Of a stretch of DNA of 64,000 nt, positions 45,299 to 53,497 are shown in pieces. The translations under genes were made by a program, and so were the position numbers. Origin of the DNA: Clostridia bacterium (GTDB lineage: Bacteria > Bacillota > Clostridia > Christensenellales > Borkfalkiaceae); assembly GCA_017558105.1 (NCBI GenBank), contig JAFYWI010000011.1, positions 62,001-126,000 of the forward strand, given 5' to 3'. The notes under the pieces were generated by a model. It searched no databases. It saw only the letters and a list, made by a program, of their open reading frames with translations, and was not told the origin of the DNA. How positions within the stretch are numbered: the stretch's first letter is position 1; each line of letters opens with the position of its first letter.

Positions 45299-46777
45299 AT
45301 GGAAAAGTACGATATTTATAAAGATATATCGCAACGAACGGGTGGGGATATTTTTATTGGAGTTGTTGGGCCAGTTAGAACGGGTAAATCTACGTTTATT
45401 AGTAAGTTTATGGAACAATTAGTTTTGCCAAACATAAATAATAAACTAGCAAAACAAATTGCTACAGATGAAATGCCACAATCTGCAGACGGCAAAACCA
45501 TTATGACAACTCAGCCAAAATTTATACCTGCAAATTCCGTTAAGGTGCAATTTAAAAACAAAGCAACGGCATCTATTAGGCTTGTAGATTGCGTTGGTTA
45601 TATGGTAGAAGGCGCAACTGGGCATATAGAAGATAAAAAGCCACGCCTAGTTAAAACGCCTTGGAGTGAAGAAGAAATACCTTTTGAAAAAGCAGCAGAA
45701 ATAGGCACGGAAAAGGTTATTAAAGAATATTCTACCATAGGCATAGTTGTAACGACAGACGGCTCTGTGTGCGACATTGACCGTGAAGGCTATATTCTGC
45801 CAGAAGAAAAGGTTATTAACGAACTAAAAAGTTTAAGAAAACCTTTTATAGTTATATTAAATAGTAAAAACCCAAACAGTACAGAGACTATTAAACTATG
45901 CGATAGTTTAGAAGAAAAATATGGCGTTTCCGTAATATGTAAAAACGTTTCTACCTTAAGGGCAGAAGACTTTAGCGAAATAATGGAAAAGGTGTTGTTT
46001 GAATTCCCAATGTGTAATTTTAACGTAAGTTTACCAAAGTGGATGCAAGCATTACCAGTTAATAACGCACTAATACAAGAAGTAATTTCTAACGTTAAAG
46101 AAAAAGCAGAAAATATGGCAAAAATGAAAGATTTTGCCGAAATAGTATCTCTTTTTGAAGAAAGCGAAAATTTTAATTCGCCAGAAATAGCCGAACTAAA
46201 ACTTGGCGAAGGTGTTTGCGATTATAACCTTGTTGCAAAAGAAGGGTTGTTTTATAAAGTGCTATCAAAAGAGTGTAATAATAAAATTGAAGATGATTAC
46301 GAGTTAATTAACTTTATAAAAACCTTCTCGGAAGAAAAAAGAAAATACGAAAAAATTAAAACTGCTTTGCAAGTTGCTGAAACTGACGGCTACGGCGTAG
46401 TTTTGCCAACTATGGAAGAAATGAATTTAGAAGAGCCTGTTTTAGTTAAACAAGGTGGTAAGTATGGGGTAAAATTAAGAGCTTCTGCACCAAGTTTACA
46501 TATTATGAAAGTAGACGTTTCTAGCGAAGTTTCGCCAATAGTAGGCACGGAAAAACAGGGCGAAGATTTAGTTAACTATTTAATGGGTGAATTTAAAGAC
46601 AACCCTAACGGAATTTGGCAAACGAACTTGTTTGGTAAATCTTTGCACGACCTTATGAACGAAGGGCTTTCTAGTAAACTAAACGGTATGCCAAAAGAAG
46701 CGCAAGGCAAAATGAGAAAAACCTTAACAAGAATAGTAAATGAAAACAAAGGTGGAATTATTTGTATATTGTTATAA
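45299..46777 (+). CDS. spoIVA: Stage IV sporulation protein A
   Basis: ATPase that polymerises on the forespore surface as the base of the spore coat. The ATG at 45299 follows TGGGAGG and gives 492 residues, the same length as the Bacillus protein. It begins EKYDIYKDISQRTGGDIFIG, has Walker A GPVRTGKST (24-32), then DCVGYMVEGA and TTDGSVCDI. The C-terminus, ending NKGGIICILL, is the SpoVM/SpoVID-interacting region in Bacillus. A diagnostic endospore gene. Prior in-frame start at 45278 lies upstream of the ribosome binding site and is rejected. Confidence 0.97.
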   Translation: MEKYDIYKDISQRTGGDIFIGVVGPVRTGKSTFISKFMEQLVLPNINNKLAKQIATDEMPQSADGKTIMTTQPKFIPANSVKVQFKNKATASIRLVDCVGYMVEGATGHIEDKKPRLVKTPWSEEEIPFEKAAEIGTEKVIKEYSTIGIVVTTDGSVCDIDREGYILPEEKVINELKSLRKPFIVILNSKNPNSTETIKLCDSLEEKYGVSVICKNVSTLRAEDFSEIMEKVLFEFPMCNFNVSLPKWMQALPVNNALIQEVISNVKEKAENMAKMKDFAEIVSLFEESENFNSPEIAELKLGEGVCDYNLVAKEGLFYKVLSKECNNKIEDDYELINFIKTFSEEKRKYEKIKTALQVAETDGYGVVLPTMEEMNLEEPVLVKQGGKYGVKLRASAPSLHIMKVDVSSEVSPIVGTEKQGEDLVNYLMGEFKDNPNGIWQTNLFGKSLHDLMNEGLSSKLNGMPKEAQGKMRKTLTRIVNENKGGIICILL

Positions 46778-46830
46778 AGAAATATTATAAATAATAAACC
46801 AATAATAACAAAACAATATAAAAAGTATAA

Positions 46831-46858
46831 AAAAAGGGCAAAATAATTTGCCCTTTTT
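46831..46858 (+). terminator. Terminator after spoIVA (repeat copy 1)
   Basis: 12-bp stem (46831-46842 with 46847-46858) and ATAA loop. The core 26 bases (46832-46857) occur again exactly at 47956-47981. Confidence 0.9.
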
Positions 46859-46898
46859 AACTTGAAAAATATTCAACCCGAATAATTATAAAAAATAG

Positions 46899-46926
46899 TA
46901 GACATTATTATATATTGTGTTATAAT
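46899..46926 (+). promoter_or_regulatory. Promoter of the HTH-membrane gene
   Basis: TAGACA (46899-46904), 16-bp spacer, TATAAT (46921-46926). The ATG at 46936 is only 9 bases after the -10 box, so RNA should begin about 2-3 bases before it. Confidence 0.7.
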
Positions 46927-46935
46927 AACTTTGCT

Positions 46936-47970
46936 ATGAAAAACTTTGGGGAATTTCTAAAACAAAAACGCCAAGAAAAAAACTTAACTCAAAAAGACTT
47001 GGCTAAATATTTATTTGTAACCGAATCTGCAATAAGTAAGTGGGAAAAAAACGTTTCTAGGCCAGATATTAGTTTATTACCAAAACTTTCTTCTGTTTTA
47101 GGGGTAACGGAGCACGAACTTATTACCGCTAGTGTAGATGAAGAAAATAAAAAAGAAAAGGTTCAAGCAAAAAAATGGCGTTCATTAGTAATTACTTATA
47201 ATTTGTTTTTTATTATTTCTTACGGAATTGCTATTTTAACCACCTTTATTTGTAATTTAGCAGTAAACAAAACTCTTTCTTGGTTTTTTATAGTGCTTTC
47301 GGCAATAATTTTAGCGTTTACTTTAACAACTTTACCACAATTTATAAAAAAATATAAGTTGGTGTTAATTCCAACCTGTTTCTATTTAGCCCTTTGCTTA
47401 TTGCTGGGGGTATGTTGTATTTACACTAACGGAAATTGGTTTTTCGTTGCAATCCTTTCGGTTTTACTTGGCTTAACAATAATATTTTTACCAATAATTA
47501 TAGCCAAATATAGCGTTTTTGCCAAAATTAAAAACTTTAATGCGTATATTTCTGTTTTTGCAGATTTTATTTTACTAAATATTTTATTGCTAGTTATAGA
47601 AGGCTACGTAAACTCAACTTGGTATTTAACAATTGCTTTTCCAATAGCGTTAATTGTTTACTTAATAATTAATATGTTGTTAAGCGTTAAGTTTATAAAA
47701 ATAAACAAACTGCTAAAAACAAGTGTAATTTTATTTTTAATTACAATTTTTATTTATTTGCCACCTTTATTTATAAAAGTAAGAGATATAAATATTCAAA
47801 ACGAAATAAACGACTTAAATATTTTTAATGCAAGCCTAGGCGTTTGGGTAGCGGGGGAAACCTTAGATAATAACGTTCACCTAATAATATTTTTAACTTT
47901 AATTTTAACTTCAATATCTTTTTTGATAAGTGGTATAATAAAAACAATAAAAAACAAAAGGGCAAAATAA
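46936..47970 (+). CDS. HTH-domain integral membrane protein
   Basis: 344-residue protein. An N-terminal XRE-type HTH (about 3-60; FGEFLKQKRQEKNLTQKDLAKYL, SAISKWEKNVSRPDISLLPKLS) is followed by seven to nine transmembrane helices (about 80-335). Such HTH-membrane fusions may sense membrane state and regulate nearby genes. The first reading-frame position is 46915, but ATG 46936 begins the recognisable HTH. There is no ribosome binding site and a -10 box lies just upstream, so translation is probably leaderless. The stop codon is inside the second copy of a duplicated terminator. Confidence 0.8.
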   Translation: MKNFGEFLKQKRQEKNLTQKDLAKYLFVTESAISKWEKNVSRPDISLLPKLSSVLGVTEHELITASVDEENKKEKVQAKKWRSLVITYNLFFIISYGIAILTTFICNLAVNKTLSWFFIVLSAIILAFTLTTLPQFIKKYKLVLIPTCFYLALCLLLGVCCIYTNGNWFFVAILSVLLGLTIIFLPIIIAKYSVFAKIKNFNAYISVFADFILLNILLLVIEGYVNSTWYLTIAFPIALIVYLIINMLLSVKFIKINKLLKTSVILFLITIFIYLPPLFIKVRDINIQNEINDLNIFNASLGVWVAGETLDNNVHLIIFLTLILTSISFLISGIIKTIKNKRAK

Positions 47971-47981
47971 TTTGCCCTTTT
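47956..47981 (+). terminator. Terminator after the HTH-membrane gene (repeat copy 2)
   Basis: The same 26 bases as at 46832-46857. The stem begins inside the coding region, so the last residues (RAK-stop) are encoded by the hairpin. Confidence 0.88.
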
Positions 47982-48005
47982 ATTATGTAAAAAATTTATT
48001 TTTTA

Positions 48006-49544
48006 TTAAAGATTTTCAATATATTCGCCAATTTCAAACAATTTGTTTGCAGTACCAATTAAGCAGTTAACCCATAAGTCGCCGCCCGTTTGTATGCAAT
48101 CAACGGTATTCCAGTGGGTAGGTATTAAGCCGTTTTCTTTATTTTGCATTCTGGTTGCAGAATTGGCTAATGCCTTTGCCTTTTCTAAATATAATGGTTC
48201 TTTTGTAAGTTTGTACATATTCATAAAAGAAGATGCAATACCAATGGTAGAAGTATCTATAGGAACGTACCAATTATATTGTTCTAAACCTGCAGGGTAG
48301 AACCAGTTTTTTGAATTTCCGTGCTTATTATTTTTTAGTGGTTTATCCCATACAACGAATTGGTCTTCTATATATCTCATTAATTCCTTAGCGCATTCAA
48401 TTTTTTCAGGTTCATCGCTATAATTATCTAAAATATCTTTAATAATAGCGCTTGCGCTAAAGTGAGTCATATTAGAATAATGTTGAGATAGCCCAGAATC
48501 TTCAAACTGACCTTCCCAATGGAAGTCTTTAACGGTGTTGTTCCATAAATATTTCATACCGTTGTTTGCAAGTGTTTTGTAAGTTTCATCGTTAGTAACA
48601 GTATAAACCTTTCTTAAAAAAGCACTAATCGCAGTAGGTATGCTGTAGTTAGGGGCAAGTGATTCGCCCGTTTCAACCGATAATAATTGGTGCCAAGTTC
48701 CGTTTTCGCAAACGTTAGCCTTGTAATATTCGGCAATTTTCATTGCGGCGTCAAAATACTTTTTATCGTTTGTTGCTTCGTATAAATTTAAGTATGCAGA
48801 ACCGGCGTTGCAAGGGTAAATTAACATAGTAGTATTTAACCTTTTGCTAACCGTTTCGTGGTTTTTTATGTTATTTTCTACGTCTGGAGACCAGTAATAT
48901 GTAGGTGGAAGACCTTCTAGTGGAGAGCCCTTTGGTGCAGAAACCTTAATCATAAAATCTGCTGCATTTTTAGCAATTAACATGGCTTTTTCGGCATCTT
49001 TAGGGCTTATCTTGGTAAAGTTTATCATTGCATTTATTATTTGCGAATTCATTTTAATTAAAAACATACCAAGTTTATAGTCTGTATTATATTTCCCTTC
49101 AGCCCAATCGGTAACATATGGTATTGTTAGCAAATAATCGTAAACCCTTCTAGCACAAGTACGGTAATCGGTTGCAGGTGGTGGGTAGTCGCCCGTAAAT
49201 GGTGCAGATTTATGAAAACTTCTTGCACCTATCATTGCAATTTTGTTATCTTCTTTGTCTAAAGCATATACGCAAAGTTGAATTTGACCTACTTGTAGAT
49301 TATTCCAAATAGGTGTTAAAAGAGCATAAGAGTCGTCTGTTTTAAAAGAATAAACCTTTTCGCTTTCGTCTTTTGCTTCGAATAAATAATTTGCGCAACC
49401 GTGTAAGGGTGCAAAATCGAACGAAGGGCAAAACATAAACGCTTGGGCTTGTATATTCCAAAACGCGTTTCCGTTAACCCCGCCTCTACGAATAGCAAAA
49501 TTAGGATTATTATATTCTTCTAATGCTTGTTTCTTTAAGTCCAT
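48006..49544 (-). CDS. Alpha/alpha-barrel (six-hairpin glycosidase-like) protein
   Basis: 512-residue protein without signal peptide. Repeated helical hairpins rich in Trp/Tyr (ILIYPCNAGSAYLNLYEATNDKKYFDAAMK broken as NAGSAYLNLYEAT and KKYFDAAMKIAEYY, then NNGMKYLWNN, LYLEKAKALANSATR) suggest an alpha/alpha toroid as in six-hairpin glycosidases, lyases and epimerases. Asp/Glu candidates include WSPDVEN and DWAEGK. Catalytic residues cannot be assigned. It lies downstream of the DeoR repressor with its own promoter, so it probably acts on the same carbohydrate. AAGGAG precedes the ATG. Confidence 0.65.
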   Translation of the reverse strand: MDLKKQALEEYNNPNFAIRRGGVNGNAFWNIQAQAFMFCPSFDFAPLHGCANYLFEAKDESEKVYSFKTDDSYALLTPIWNNLQVGQIQLCVYALDKEDNKIAMIGARSFHKSAPFTGDYPPPATDYRTCARRVYDYLLTIPYVTDWAEGKYNTDYKLGMFLIKMNSQIINAMINFTKISPKDAEKAMLIAKNAADFMIKVSAPKGSPLEGLPPTYYWSPDVENNIKNHETVSKRLNTTMLIYPCNAGSAYLNLYEATNDKKYFDAAMKIAEYYKANVCENGTWHQLLSVETGESLAPNYSIPTAISAFLRKVYTVTNDETYKTLANNGMKYLWNNTVKDFHWEGQFEDSGLSQHYSNMTHFSASAIIKDILDNYSDEPEKIECAKELMRYIEDQFVVWDKPLKNNKHGNSKNWFYPAGLEQYNWYVPIDTSTIGIASSFMNMYKLTKEPLYLEKAKALANSATRMQNKENGLIPTHWNTVDCIQTGGDLWVNCLIGTANKLFEIGEYIENL

Positions 49545-49577
49545 ATACTGTATCTCCTTAAATTAAACCTATTAAAT

Positions 49578-49606
49578 ATATTATCGCAATTAAAAGCAAT
49601 AGTCAA
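49578..49606 (-). promoter_or_regulatory. Promoter of the alpha/alpha-barrel gene
   Basis: Minus strand: TTGACT (49606-49601), 17-bp spacer, TAATAT (49583-49578). The gene can therefore be expressed apart from deoR. Confidence 0.7.
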
Positions 49607-49617
49607 ATAAATTCTTG

Positions 49618-50394
49618 TTAAAAATTAGTATTTTCTGGTGTAATAATTTTACACTTGGTATTTGCAATTTTTTCTACGTATTCAATAGGTGGGGTTTTTT
49701 CTGTAATTAAATAATCTATACTACCAAAATCAAAATCGGTGCACATAAAAGTTTTGTTAAATTTAGTGCTATCGCAAAGCATAAGAACCTTGTCGCTATT
49801 TTTTCGCATTTGTTGTTTAACTTTCGCTTGTTCAATGTTAGCGTCGGTATATCCGCGGTTTAAGTCTACCCCCAAGCAAGAAATTATTGCAACGTTAGCG
49901 TGTATTCTAGAAATAAAATCTATAGCGTCTGTCCCTATTATAGAGTTAGAGTGGTTTTCTACTATTCCGCCTGCAATATAAACTTTAATATTGTTCGTTT
50001 GTGAAAGAAGCAAGGCATTTTTTAACCCAGTAGTCGTAACGGATAAATACTTAAAATCGTTAAGCATAGGCATTAAAACACCAACGGTGGTAGAAGAGTC
50101 TACAAACAAACTATCTCCGTTTTTAATAAACTTAATAGCAAGCCTAGCAATAACCTTTTTTGCAATGGTATTTTCTTGTTCTCTAACTAAAAAAGCAGGT
50201 GCTTCTGTGCTTGAAGTAAAACTCATTGCGCCCCCATGTGAACGTTTAAGTAGCCCCATATCTTCCATAACTTTTAAATCTCTTCTAATAGTGGCAGAAG
50301 AAACGAAAAGTTCGTTAGCAAGTTCTTCAACGGAAACGCTTTTTTTTGCGTTAACAATCTCTAAAATTTCATTTTGGCGTTCTAATGAAAACAT
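49618..50394 (-). CDS. DeoR-family sugar-responsive repressor
   Basis: 258-residue regulator. The N-terminal DeoR winged helix (about 1-57) has ERQNEILEIVNAKKSVSVEELA and SSATIRRDLKVMEDMGLLKRSHGGA. The C-terminal sensor domain is related to ribose-5-phosphate isomerase (VDSSTTVGVLMP, TTTGLKNALLLS, SCLGVDLNRGYTDANIEQA). These proteins respond to phosphorylated sugars. It is divergent from the dehydrogenase operon and has 10-bp tandem motifs in the shared intergenic region. AAGGAG lies before the ATG. Confidence 0.93.
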   Translation of the reverse strand: MFSLERQNEILEIVNAKKSVSVEELANELFVSSATIRRDLKVMEDMGLLKRSHGGAMSFTSSTEAPAFLVREQENTIAKKVIARLAIKFIKNGDSLFVDSSTTVGVLMPMLNDFKYLSVTTTGLKNALLLSQTNNIKVYIAGGIVENHSNSIIGTDAIDFISRIHANVAIISCLGVDLNRGYTDANIEQAKVKQQMRKNSDKVLMLCDSTKFNKTFMCTDFDFGSIDYLITEKTPPIEYVEKIANTKCKIITPENTNF

Positions 50395-50430
50395 TTTAAT
50401 ACTCCTTAATGCTTATTTTTGCAAAATTTG

Positions 50431-50450
50431 TTCATTTGTGTTCATTTGTG
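50431..50450. promoter_or_regulatory. Tandem 10-bp operator motif near deoR
   Basis: TTCATTTGTG occurs twice head-to-tail with no gap, so the motifs share one face of the helix. It lies just downstream of the deoR promoter. A reverse-orientation variant lies at 50531-50547 next to the divergent operon. Probable DeoR binding sites. Confidence 0.65.
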
Positions 50451-50455
50451 ATTAT

Positions 50456-50484
50456 ATAATAGCATAAAAAAATTCTTTTTGCAA
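50456..50484 (-). promoter_or_regulatory. Promoter of deoR
   Basis: Minus strand: TTGCAA (50484-50479), 17-bp spacer, TATTAT (50461-50456). The tandem operator begins six bases downstream, consistent with autoregulation. Confidence 0.65.
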
Positions 50485-50499
50485 CTTATTTTTCAATAG

Positions 50500-50547
50500 T
50501 TCAATAAATTGAAAGGTTGTGTTATAATTAAAATGAACAAAAATGAA
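50500..50547 (+). promoter_or_regulatory. Control region of the dehydrogenase operon
   Basis: A perfect 14-bp palindrome TTCAATAAATTGAA (50500-50513) is followed by a TATAAT -10 box (50523-50528). An inverted tandem of the DeoR-type motif (ATGAACAAAAATGAA, 50533-50547) overlaps the expected RNA start. The -35 element is weak. This looks like a repressed and perhaps activated promoter. Confidence 0.6.
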
Positions 50548-50563
50548 AAAAGGAGATTTATTA

Positions 50564-51835
50564 ATGAAAACGAAAGCAGTAAGGCTTTATGGTAAAGAAG
50601 ACCTTCGTTTAGAAGAATTTGAATTACCAGAAATTAAAGAAGACGAAATACTTGCTAAAGTTGTATCAGACAGTATTTGTATGTCTACCTTTAAGGCTGC
50701 AGAGCAAGGTGCAGACCATAAAAGAGTTCCAAACGACGTAGCAAATAACCCTGTAATCGTTGGGCACGAATTTTGTGGCGACATAATTAAAGTTGGTGCA
50801 AAGTGGCAAGGCAAATTTAAGGAAGGTATGAAGTTTGGTATTCAACCTGCAATAGACTATAAGCCAAAACTAAACGGCTTAGGCGCACCTGGTTATTCTT
50901 ATAACTATATTGGTGGCGATGCAACTTATATAATTATTCCAAACGAAGTAATGGAAAAAGATTGTTTAATCCCTTATGAAGGAGATGCATATTTCAAGGC
51001 GTCTTTAGCAGAACCAATGAGTTGTATTATAGCAGGCTACCACGAAAACTACCACTCAGATTACGAAAATCACTCACACAAAATGGGTATCGTAGAAGGT
51101 GGTTCAGTAGCAATTTTAGCAGGTGTAGGTCCAATGGGTTTAGGTTGTGTAGACTACGGTATTCATTGCGATAGAAAGCCATCTATTATGGTTGTTACCG
51201 ATATAGACCAAGCAAGGCTAGATAGGGCTGCAAGCCTACTAACCGTTGAAGAAGCGGCAAAAAACGGCGTAAAACTTTACTACGTTAACACTTCTAAATT
51301 AGAAGACCCAGTTGCTTATATGAAAGAACTTAACGGTGGCAAGGGCTTCGACGACGTTTTCGTTTACGCACCAGTTGCTCCGTTAGTTGAACAAGGCGAT
51401 GCACTTTTAGGTCATGGTGGTTGCTTAAACTTCTTTGCAGGCCCACTTAAAAGCGATTTCTCTGCAAAATTTAACTTCTACGACGTTCACTATGCTTTCC
51501 ACAGAATAACGGGTACATCAGGTGGCAATAGGCAAGACTTAATTGAAGCGTTAAAACTTGCAGGCGAAGGCAGAATTAACCCATCTATAATGATTTCACA
51601 CGTTGGTGGTTTAGATAGCGTTATAGACACCACGTTAAATTTACCAAACATAAAGGGTGCAAAAAAATTAGTATACACCCAAATTTCAATGCCAATGACT
51701 GCTATTGCAGATTTTGAAGAATTAGGCAAAACAGATAAATTCTTCTACGACCTAGACGTTATTTGTAAAAAACATAACGGCATTTGGAACGAAGAAGCAG
51801 AAAAATACGTTTTAGAAAACGCAAAGAAAATATAA
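50564..51835 (+). CDS. Zinc-dependent MDR alcohol/polyol dehydrogenase
   Basis: Medium-chain dehydrogenase of 423 residues, similar in layout to sorbitol and L-sorbose-1-phosphate dehydrogenases. The zinc-site segments are SDSICMSTFK (Cys) and VGHEFCGDI (His-Glu). The Rossmann loop is AGVGPMGLG and the cofactor acidic residue follows VVTDIDQ, predicting NAD. An in-frame ATG at 50543 lies before the AAAGGAG site, so 50564 is used. First gene of the operon with E2, E3, E1 and lplA. The substrate is unknown. Confidence 0.82.
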   Translation: MKTKAVRLYGKEDLRLEEFELPEIKEDEILAKVVSDSICMSTFKAAEQGADHKRVPNDVANNPVIVGHEFCGDIIKVGAKWQGKFKEGMKFGIQPAIDYKPKLNGLGAPGYSYNYIGGDATYIIIPNEVMEKDCLIPYEGDAYFKASLAEPMSCIIAGYHENYHSDYENHSHKMGIVEGGSVAILAGVGPMGLGCVDYGIHCDRKPSIMVVTDIDQARLDRAASLLTVEEAAKNGVKLYYVNTSKLEDPVAYMKELNGGKGFDDVFVYAPVAPLVEQGDALLGHGGCLNFFAGPLKSDFSAKFNFYDVHYAFHRITGTSGGNRQDLIEALKLAGEGRINPSIMISHVGGLDSVIDTTLNLPNIKGAKKLVYTQISMPMTAIADFEELGKTDKFFYDLDVICKKHNGIWNEEAEKYVLENAKKI

Positions 51836-51851
51836 TTTAGGAGATAGATTA

Positions 51852-53486
51852 ATGGCAAAACCAGTATTGATGCCAAAACAAGGCATCACAGTAGAAAGTT
51901 GTATCTTAACTAAATGGGCTGTAAAAGTTGGCGACGTTGTTAAGGAAGGAGACGTTTTATTCTCTTACGAAACAGATAAGTCTGCTTTCGATTACCAAGC
52001 AGAATTTGCTGGCGAAGTTTTAGCGCTTTTCTGTGAAGAAGGAGATGAAGTTCCTGTTCTTTCTAACGTTTGCGCATTAGGTAACAAGGGTGAAGACGTT
52101 TCTTCATTAGCACCTAACGGGCAAGCACCAGCAGTAGAAGAAGTTAAACCATCTGCCCCACAAGAAACAAAAGCAGAAGTTAAACCAGTAGAAAAGAAAG
52201 TTATTAACAGCAATGCAAAACCTGTTATGATGCCAAAACAAGGTATAACTGTAGAAAGTTGTATTTTAACAAAATGGGCAGTTAAGGTTGGCGATAAAGT
52301 TAAGGTTGGCGACGTATTGTTTTCTTACGAAACAGACAAAGCCGCTTTCGATTATCAAGCAGAAGTAGAAGGCGAAGTTTTAGTTCTATTCTGTGAAGAA
52401 GGAGATGAAGTTCCAGTATTAACTAACGTTTGCGTAGTTGGTGAAAAAGGCGATGAATTTGCTTGCTTTGCACCAGACGGCGCTACTGCAACCGTAGAAG
52501 AAGTTAAACAAGAAGTTGCAGAAGTTAAAGCCGAAGTTAAAGAAGTAGTAAGCGCACAACCAACTGCAAGTGCTAACGGGGAAATTAAAGCATCTCCAAG
52601 AGCAAAAAATTTAGCAACAAAACTTGGCGTAGACCTAAAAGACGCAGTTCCAACAGGTCCTAACGGCAGAATTATAGAACGCGACGTAAGAGTTGCAAGC
52701 ACAATGGTTAAAGAAACTGCAGTAGAAGTTAAACAAGAAGTTGCAGAAGTAAAAGCACCAGTAGACGTTAAGGCTTATAAAGACGAAAAGATGCCTAACA
52801 TTAGAAAAGTTATTGCAAAGAGTATGATGGCAAGTCTATCTTCAATGGCGCAATTAACAATGAACATTTCTTTCGATTGCACTAACGTTATGGAATTTAG
52901 AAAATACTTAAAAGATAATGCAGAAAAATTAAATTTACCATCTATAACTATTAACCACATTATAGTTTACGCATTATCAAGAGTATTAAAGAACCACAAA
53001 GACTTAAACGCACACTTAATTAATAACGACACGATGAGGTATTTTGAACACGTTAATATGGGTATCGCAACCGATACGCCAAGGGGCTTATTAGTTCCAA
53101 CGTTGTTTGGTGCAGATACAATGAGTTTAAGCGAAATTGCAATTAAGAGCAAGCAACTTTCTAAAGATGCAGTTGCAGGCAACATCAACCCAGAATTACT
53201 TTCTGGTGGCACTTTCACGGTAAGTAACGTAGGTACTATGGGTATAGAAAGTTTCACACCGGTTATCAACCCACCACAAACGGGTATATTAGGTGTTAAC
53301 ACCCTAGAAACAAGGGTTAAATTAGGTAAAAACGGCGAAGTTATTCCATACACCGCAATGAACTTATCTTTAACCTTTGACCACAGAGCATTAGACGGTG
53401 CACCTGCTGGTAGGTTCTTAAAAGAATTAAAAGAATATTTAGAAAACTTTAGTTTTAATTTGTTAGCAGATAGCAAGTGCATATAA
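51852..53486 (+). CDS. 2-oxoacid dehydrogenase E2 acyltransferase with two lipoyl domains
   Basis: Core acyltransferase of a 2-oxoacid dehydrogenase complex, 544 residues. Two lipoyl domains (1-80 and 123-203) are nearly identical, with lipoylated Lys43 and Lys163 in ETDKSAF and ETDKAAF. Ala/Val/Lys/Glu-rich linkers follow. The peripheral-subunit-binding domain is at about 246-282 (ASPRAKNLA, GPNGRIIERDV). The catalytic domain (about 312-544) ends with DHRALDG, with His511 and Asp515. The acyl specificity (acetyl, acetoin-derived or branched) cannot be read. Confidence 0.93.
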   Translation: MAKPVLMPKQGITVESCILTKWAVKVGDVVKEGDVLFSYETDKSAFDYQAEFAGEVLALFCEEGDEVPVLSNVCALGNKGEDVSSLAPNGQAPAVEEVKPSAPQETKAEVKPVEKKVINSNAKPVMMPKQGITVESCILTKWAVKVGDKVKVGDVLFSYETDKAAFDYQAEVEGEVLVLFCEEGDEVPVLTNVCVVGEKGDEFACFAPDGATATVEEVKQEVAEVKAEVKEVVSAQPTASANGEIKASPRAKNLATKLGVDLKDAVPTGPNGRIIERDVRVASTMVKETAVEVKQEVAEVKAPVDVKAYKDEKMPNIRKVIAKSMMASLSSMAQLTMNISFDCTNVMEFRKYLKDNAEKLNLPSITINHIIVYALSRVLKNHKDLNAHLINNDTMRYFEHVNMGIATDTPRGLLVPTLFGADTMSLSEIAIKSKQLSKDAVAGNINPELLSGGTFTVSNVGTMGIESFTPVINPPQTGILGVNTLETRVKLGKNGEVIPYTAMNLSLTFDHRALDGAPAGRFLKELKEYLENFSFNLLADSKCI

Positions 53487-53497
53487 GGAGATAAATT

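Noticed and set aside
46832..47981. Insertion sequence around the HTH-membrane gene
   Set aside because: No transposase and no terminal inverted repeats beyond the terminator hairpins. The 26-bp repeat is each time a terminator. Reported instead as a duplicated terminator.
52355..53482. Reverse ORFs opposite E2
   Set aside because: They are shadows of a clearly coding frame with complete domain motifs. No ribosome binding sites.
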